A stretch of 6,904 bases of DNA, from the NCBI GenBank assembly GCA_030612185.1, contig JAUWOI010000240.1, positions 1-6,904 of the forward strand. The letters run 5' to 3'. The notes under the pieces are model-generated. The model was given only the letters and a program-made list of their open reading frames with translations, did not search any database and was not told the DNA's origin. The stretch comes from Anaerolineae bacterium (lineage in GTDB: Bacteria > Chloroflexota > Anaerolineae > B4-G1). The first letter of the stretch is position 1, and the number at the start of each line of letters is the position of its first letter. Below, in pieces: positions 6,401-6,904 of the stretch. A program made the position numbers and the translations under genes.

Positions 6401-6480
6401 TGGATCTGAACCTGACCGTGGCACCGTGGGCACACGAGATATACCTGCCGGTCGTGCTGAGAATGTGTACATCTGTGTGA
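3454..6480 (+). CDS. Secreted C25 (gingipain-like) cysteine protease
   Basis: This 1008-residue protein looks like a secreted cysteine endopeptidase of MEROPS family C25. Residues 1-34 form a signal peptide (Arg residues, Leu-rich core 13-25, likely cleavage near VAG-EE). Residues 50-260 resemble the C25 propeptide (TPGQPQLPFASVLAVVPP), interrupted by repeat-derived linkers at 162-170, 199-210, 222-246 and 272-284. YKLIIPHEGVYELT (288-301) opens a beta-rich region with a jelly-roll-like part at about 435-535. The catalytic domain (about 626-987) has YVLLVGDGTYDP (695-706), SDNRF (736-740), DVFIGRLPV (751-759), FIGHSSWHQW with His860, EMTCFTSNF with Cys894, and FGDPAMDL (978-985). The His-Cys spacing of 34 fits the known dyad (RgpB His211/Cys244). 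The tail ends with IYLPVVLR; no type IX secretion CTD follows. Arg or Lys specificity cannot be read from sequence. A downstream start at Met10 (3481) is possible but less likely. Confidence 0.93.
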   Translation: MPGDTVLRLMLRGLLLVLLLLAGLLGLRPLPVAGEEPRPPEPVVRRADQEGGGLEWHAPAFALRQVTGDDGQPYTVLDAPGWVQTDTPGQPQLPFASVLAVVPPTGDVRLQVQVLEDARRSLPHPVIPAPEPAPVGASPAGVEWAWARDERAYTKTDLHPRPFPLAGGREIVTLEEAGWLRGHRLVRLTFYPLRFDPAGPALSGAEGPALEVAHHVRVELRFPPLNPLHEGESPPRPIGEGWGGGSGDDPFIPVLQHAVVNPAQVTRFARSRETSEVSETSEVSGSRYKLIIPHEGVYELTRETLVAAGVPVATTAYRLEHGGEEVAYQWEGDGDAEFETGERILFYARPVPTRCADYDVYWLTVVAGTQMEVRAGEPTGLSTATAWATAVAEQNEGGQNYLSNYPSDRDNDHWYWDRLYWDYATDTGERDEDFSITLHTPTGGDSDATLRVYLQGTTSDSAVNSDHRVQVSLNGTPLGTTEWDGAIYHTVTFSPSDDLLQAGSNTVRLYLPGNGASSGVEETWLDALELRYRVGGVSGAPIRVEGESEQNQYTLTGFTSDSVRIYDVTSPSTPQVVTSFAVSSGDVTFGDADTGTATYYLLTEDQITAPDEIIPALTLADPPAGADYLIIAHSDFTSALAPLAAHRATSDGLRVFSVTVESVYDVYGDGRVDPEAIRQYIAHAYHNWTAPTLSYVLLVGDGTYDPLNHYQSPDHRPTFVPPYLVMVDPWWGETASDNRFVTVDGSDQLADVFIGRLPVNTVAEATTVVEKVLSYEQNPLQQSWNEHVLFVADDPETGGPFHQDSDDVYATLPITYTGQCIYYCTSDCGQSHLYDDAIAANDAIMQELNSGGLLVNFIGHSSWHQWAAERLFHLDDVASLHNGRALPMFLEMTCFTSNFSYPTTDTLDESLLRLAGGGAIATWGPTSLGSTIGHKVLNHGFFDAVFEHDITRIGPATESAKSGLGSSHLDLLDTFILFGDPAMDLNLTVAPWAHEIYLPVVLRMCTSV
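3937..3961. repeat. Perfect 11-bp palindromic hairpin inside protease gene
   Basis: CCCTTCCCCCT (3937-3947) is followed by the spacer CGC and then its exact reverse complement (3951-3961). It is translated in frame as PFPLAGGRE (residues 162-170) in the propeptide. The C-run/G-run composition differs from ordinary coding around it and resembles recalled G/C-run repeats of Chloroflexota genomes. It could form a strong mRNA hairpin. Confidence 0.75.
4048..4083. repeat. 12-bp direct repeat flanking a CCCTGAGCGGAGCCGAAGGG core
   Basis: GGGCCTGCCCTG occurs at 4048-4059 and again at 4072-4083, a 24-bp (8-codon) period. The segment CCCTGAGCGGAGCCGAAGGG (4055-4074) is imperfectly palindromic. It strongly resembles a widespread short repeat whose spurious translations read LSGAEGPA, CPERSRRA or FGSAQGRP; the match is from memory. 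Here it is read in frame as GPALSGAEGPAL (199-210), duplicating GPAL. Confidence 0.65.
4116..4190. repeat. G/C-run double-hairpin repeat inside protease gene
   Basis: Two hairpins lie side by side. CTTTCCCCC (4116-4124) pairs with GGGGGAAAG (4143-4151). CCCC (4161-4164) pairs with GGGG (4168-4171) across ATA, extended by CCCT (4155-4158) and AGGG (4172-4175). A further G-run tail follows to about 4190. The product is a low-complexity stretch at residues 222-246 (NPLHEGESPPRPIGEGWGG), typical of what such intergenic repeats give when read through. It sits just before DPFIPVLQHAVVNP, where normal propeptide-like sequence resumes. Confidence 0.65.
4269..4305. repeat. Tandem GAGACTTC(C/G)GAAGTCTC palindromes, in frame
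   Basis: A perfect 18-bp inverted repeat, AGAGACTTCCGAAGTCTC (4269-4286), meets its reverse complement (4288-4305) around the single base C4287. Each half contains a 17-nt palindrome, GAGACTTC-C-GAAGTCTC (4270-4286) and GAGACTTC-G-GAAGTCTC (4288-4304), so the unit is also tandem with an 18-bp period. It reads in frame as ETSEVS twice (residues 273-284), between the propeptide-like region and YKLIIPHEGVY. A REP-like element tolerated as a linker is the likely explanation. Confidence 0.8.
5329..6414 (+). other. Peptidase C25 catalytic domain
   Basis: The domain begins at ADYLIIAHSDF (residues 626-636) and ends just after GDPAMDLNL (979-987). The probable catalytic pair is His860 (codon 6031-6033, in NFIGHSSW) and Cys894 (codon 6133-6135, in EMTCFTSNF). 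GDGTYD, SDNRF and IGRLPV are conserved loop motifs of the family. An unusual cysteine cluster, Cys820, Cys824 and Cys828 (codons 5911-5937), lies upstream of the catalytic His. With both dyad residues and flanking motifs intact, the enzyme is predicted active. Confidence 0.88.
6442..6462 (+). other. C-terminal YLPVVLR motif of the protease
   Basis: Residues 997-1003 read YLPVVLR, preceded by HEI and followed by only five residues (MCTSV) before TGA. The motif comes about ten residues after the catalytic domain and matches YLPLIRK at the end of the upstream protein. A sorting or attachment role is inferred from this recurrence, not demonstrated. Confidence 0.55.
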
Positions 6481-6510
6481 TTCGTGTTGGTCCGTGTCTC
6501 ATTTGTGGCT
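6471..6510. repeat. Degenerate 10-nt tandem units over the protease stop codon
   Basis: Four consecutive 10-base units (starting 6471, 6481, 6491 and 6501) share a T/C-rich start followed by TGTG, CGTGT, CGTGT and TGTG. The TGA stop at 6478-6480 lies in the first unit. The sequence resembles tandem 'TCCGTGT' intergenic repeats seen in several environmental bacteria; the match is from memory. It makes up most of the short gap to the next gene. No hairpin terminator is visible here. Confidence 0.35.
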
Positions 6511-6527
6511 GGCTGAGCAATTACGAG

Positions 6528-6534
6528 AAGGGGG
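6528..6534 (+). promoter_or_regulatory. Shine-Dalgarno sequence of the third gene
   Basis: AAGGGGG lies 7 bases before ATG at 6542, a good spacing. It supports ATG 6542 rather than the in-frame ATG at 6551, which begins only three codons later. With a 61-base gap and no visible terminator after the protease gene, co-transcription is plausible. Confidence 0.65.
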
Positions 6535-6541
6535 AATCACG

Positions 6542-6904
6542 ATGACAAGGATGCCAAGAGCGAGGATACTCGCAGCAGCGGGTATTATCCATCTCATCAT
6601 AGCCACGGTGCTTTCCCTGACATTCCTGGCTGGTCGGCCAGTCCTTGTGGCTGGTTCAGGGCGGGGTATCACCCCCACCTTCACACCTACACCCACCGGC
6701 ACCCCTACTGTGCTTCCTGTCAACGACACGTCCACTCCGCCTCCACCCACCGAAACTCCCACGACGCCTACACCTACCGAAACTCCTATCCCGCCTCCAC
6801 CCACCGAGACTCCCACGACGCCTACACCCACCGCCACGCCTGTTCCCTCCCCTCCTCCTCCGCCTCCATCCCGCGCCCCCCCCCTGCCGATCACCAAGGT
6901 GGCC
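6542..6904 (+). CDS. Secreted Pro/Thr-rich linker protein, 3' partial
   Basis: An open frame of 121 codons runs without a stop to the window edge. Residues 1-8 (MTRMPRAR) are basic. Residues 9-30 (ILAAAGIIHLIIATVLSLTFLA) are strongly hydrophobic, followed by GRPVLVAG, so this is a signal peptide or N-terminal membrane anchor. From about residue 44 the chain is a Pro/Thr-rich linker (TPTFTPTPTGTPT) with two 18-residue units of PPPPTETPTTPTPT type, then a Pro-rich run before LPITKVA. Such linkers usually join a signal peptide to a surface domain and may be O-glycosylated; this is general knowledge of low-complexity stalks. The functional domain lies outside the window, so no function can be assigned. 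The very GC- and C-rich antisense frame is a by-product of the repeat. Confidence 0.8.
   Translation, partial: MTRMPRARILAAAGIIHLIIATVLSLTFLAGRPVLVAGSGRGITPTFTPTPTGTPTVLPVNDTSTPPPPTETPTTPTPTETPIPPPPTETPTTPTPTATPVPSPPPPPPSRAPPLPITKVA
6737..6844 (+). repeat. Two 54-bp tandem repeats encoding a Pro/Thr linker
   Basis: Unit 1 (6737-6790) and unit 2 (6791-6844) each span 18 codons and encode PPPPTETPTTPTPT followed by ETPI or ATPV. They match at 47 of 54 bases by hand count, with mostly third-position changes and two changes turning Glu to Ala. The frame-preserving unit suggests expansion by slippage or recombination, allowing linker length to vary. Confidence 0.85.

Noticed and set aside
6737..6844. 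Tandem repeat as a CRISPR or regulatory repeat
   Set aside because: The units are contiguous with no spacers, keep the reading frame and encode a Pro/Thr linker, so they are coding repeats.
6499..6897. 132-codon - strand frame rich in GVGVVGVSVGGGG
   Set aside because: It is the antisense reading of the Pro/Thr tandem repeat of the third gene. The + frame has a ribosome binding site and signal-like segment.

Overview
The window is a GC-rich stretch carrying three genes in a row on the + strand, all encoding secreted or cell-surface proteins. The first runs in from the left edge and the last runs off the right edge. The mix suggests Chloroflexota (Anaerolineae-like): a DUF11-repeat surface protein, a gingipain-type (C25) protease, a Pro/Thr-rich linker protein, a C-terminal YLPL(I/V)R-type tail and many short palindromic repeats. 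This assignment rests on recalled patterns; there is no rRNA or marker gene here. No tRNA, rRNA, CRISPR array or transposase gene was found.

Layout. Positions 1-3141 hold the 3' part of a large protein built from about seven DUF11-type beta-sandwich repeats, a fibronectin-III-like domain and a short tail with the motif YLPLIRK. Positions 3142-3453 are intergenic. They hold a 131-bp interrupted inverted repeat resembling a MITE or REPIN (3152-3282), a small palindrome (3344-3357) and the ribosome binding site of the next gene. Positions 3454-6480 encode a 1008-residue C25 cysteine protease with signal peptide, propeptide, beta-rich region, catalytic domain (likely dyad His860/Cys894) and a tail with YLPVVLR. 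Positions 6481-6541 are a short spacer. A third gene starts at 6542 with its own Shine-Dalgarno sequence. It encodes a signal or anchor segment and a Pro/Thr-rich linker with an 18-residue tandem repeat, and is still open at 6904.

The most unusual feature is a 370-bp part of the protease gene (3937-4305) in which four different palindromic or repeat-type sequences sit inside the reading frame and are translated as low-complexity linkers in the propeptide. With the intergenic element, this suggests heavy colonisation by short non-coding mobile repeats, some domesticated as protein sequence.

How the genes may work together is inference. The first protein looks like an extended adhesive or structural surface protein, the second like a secreted protease, and the third like a surface protein with a flexible stalk. 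The first two share a near-identical C-terminal motif, which could be a common export or anchoring tag. Nothing in the window shows that they share substrates or form a complex.
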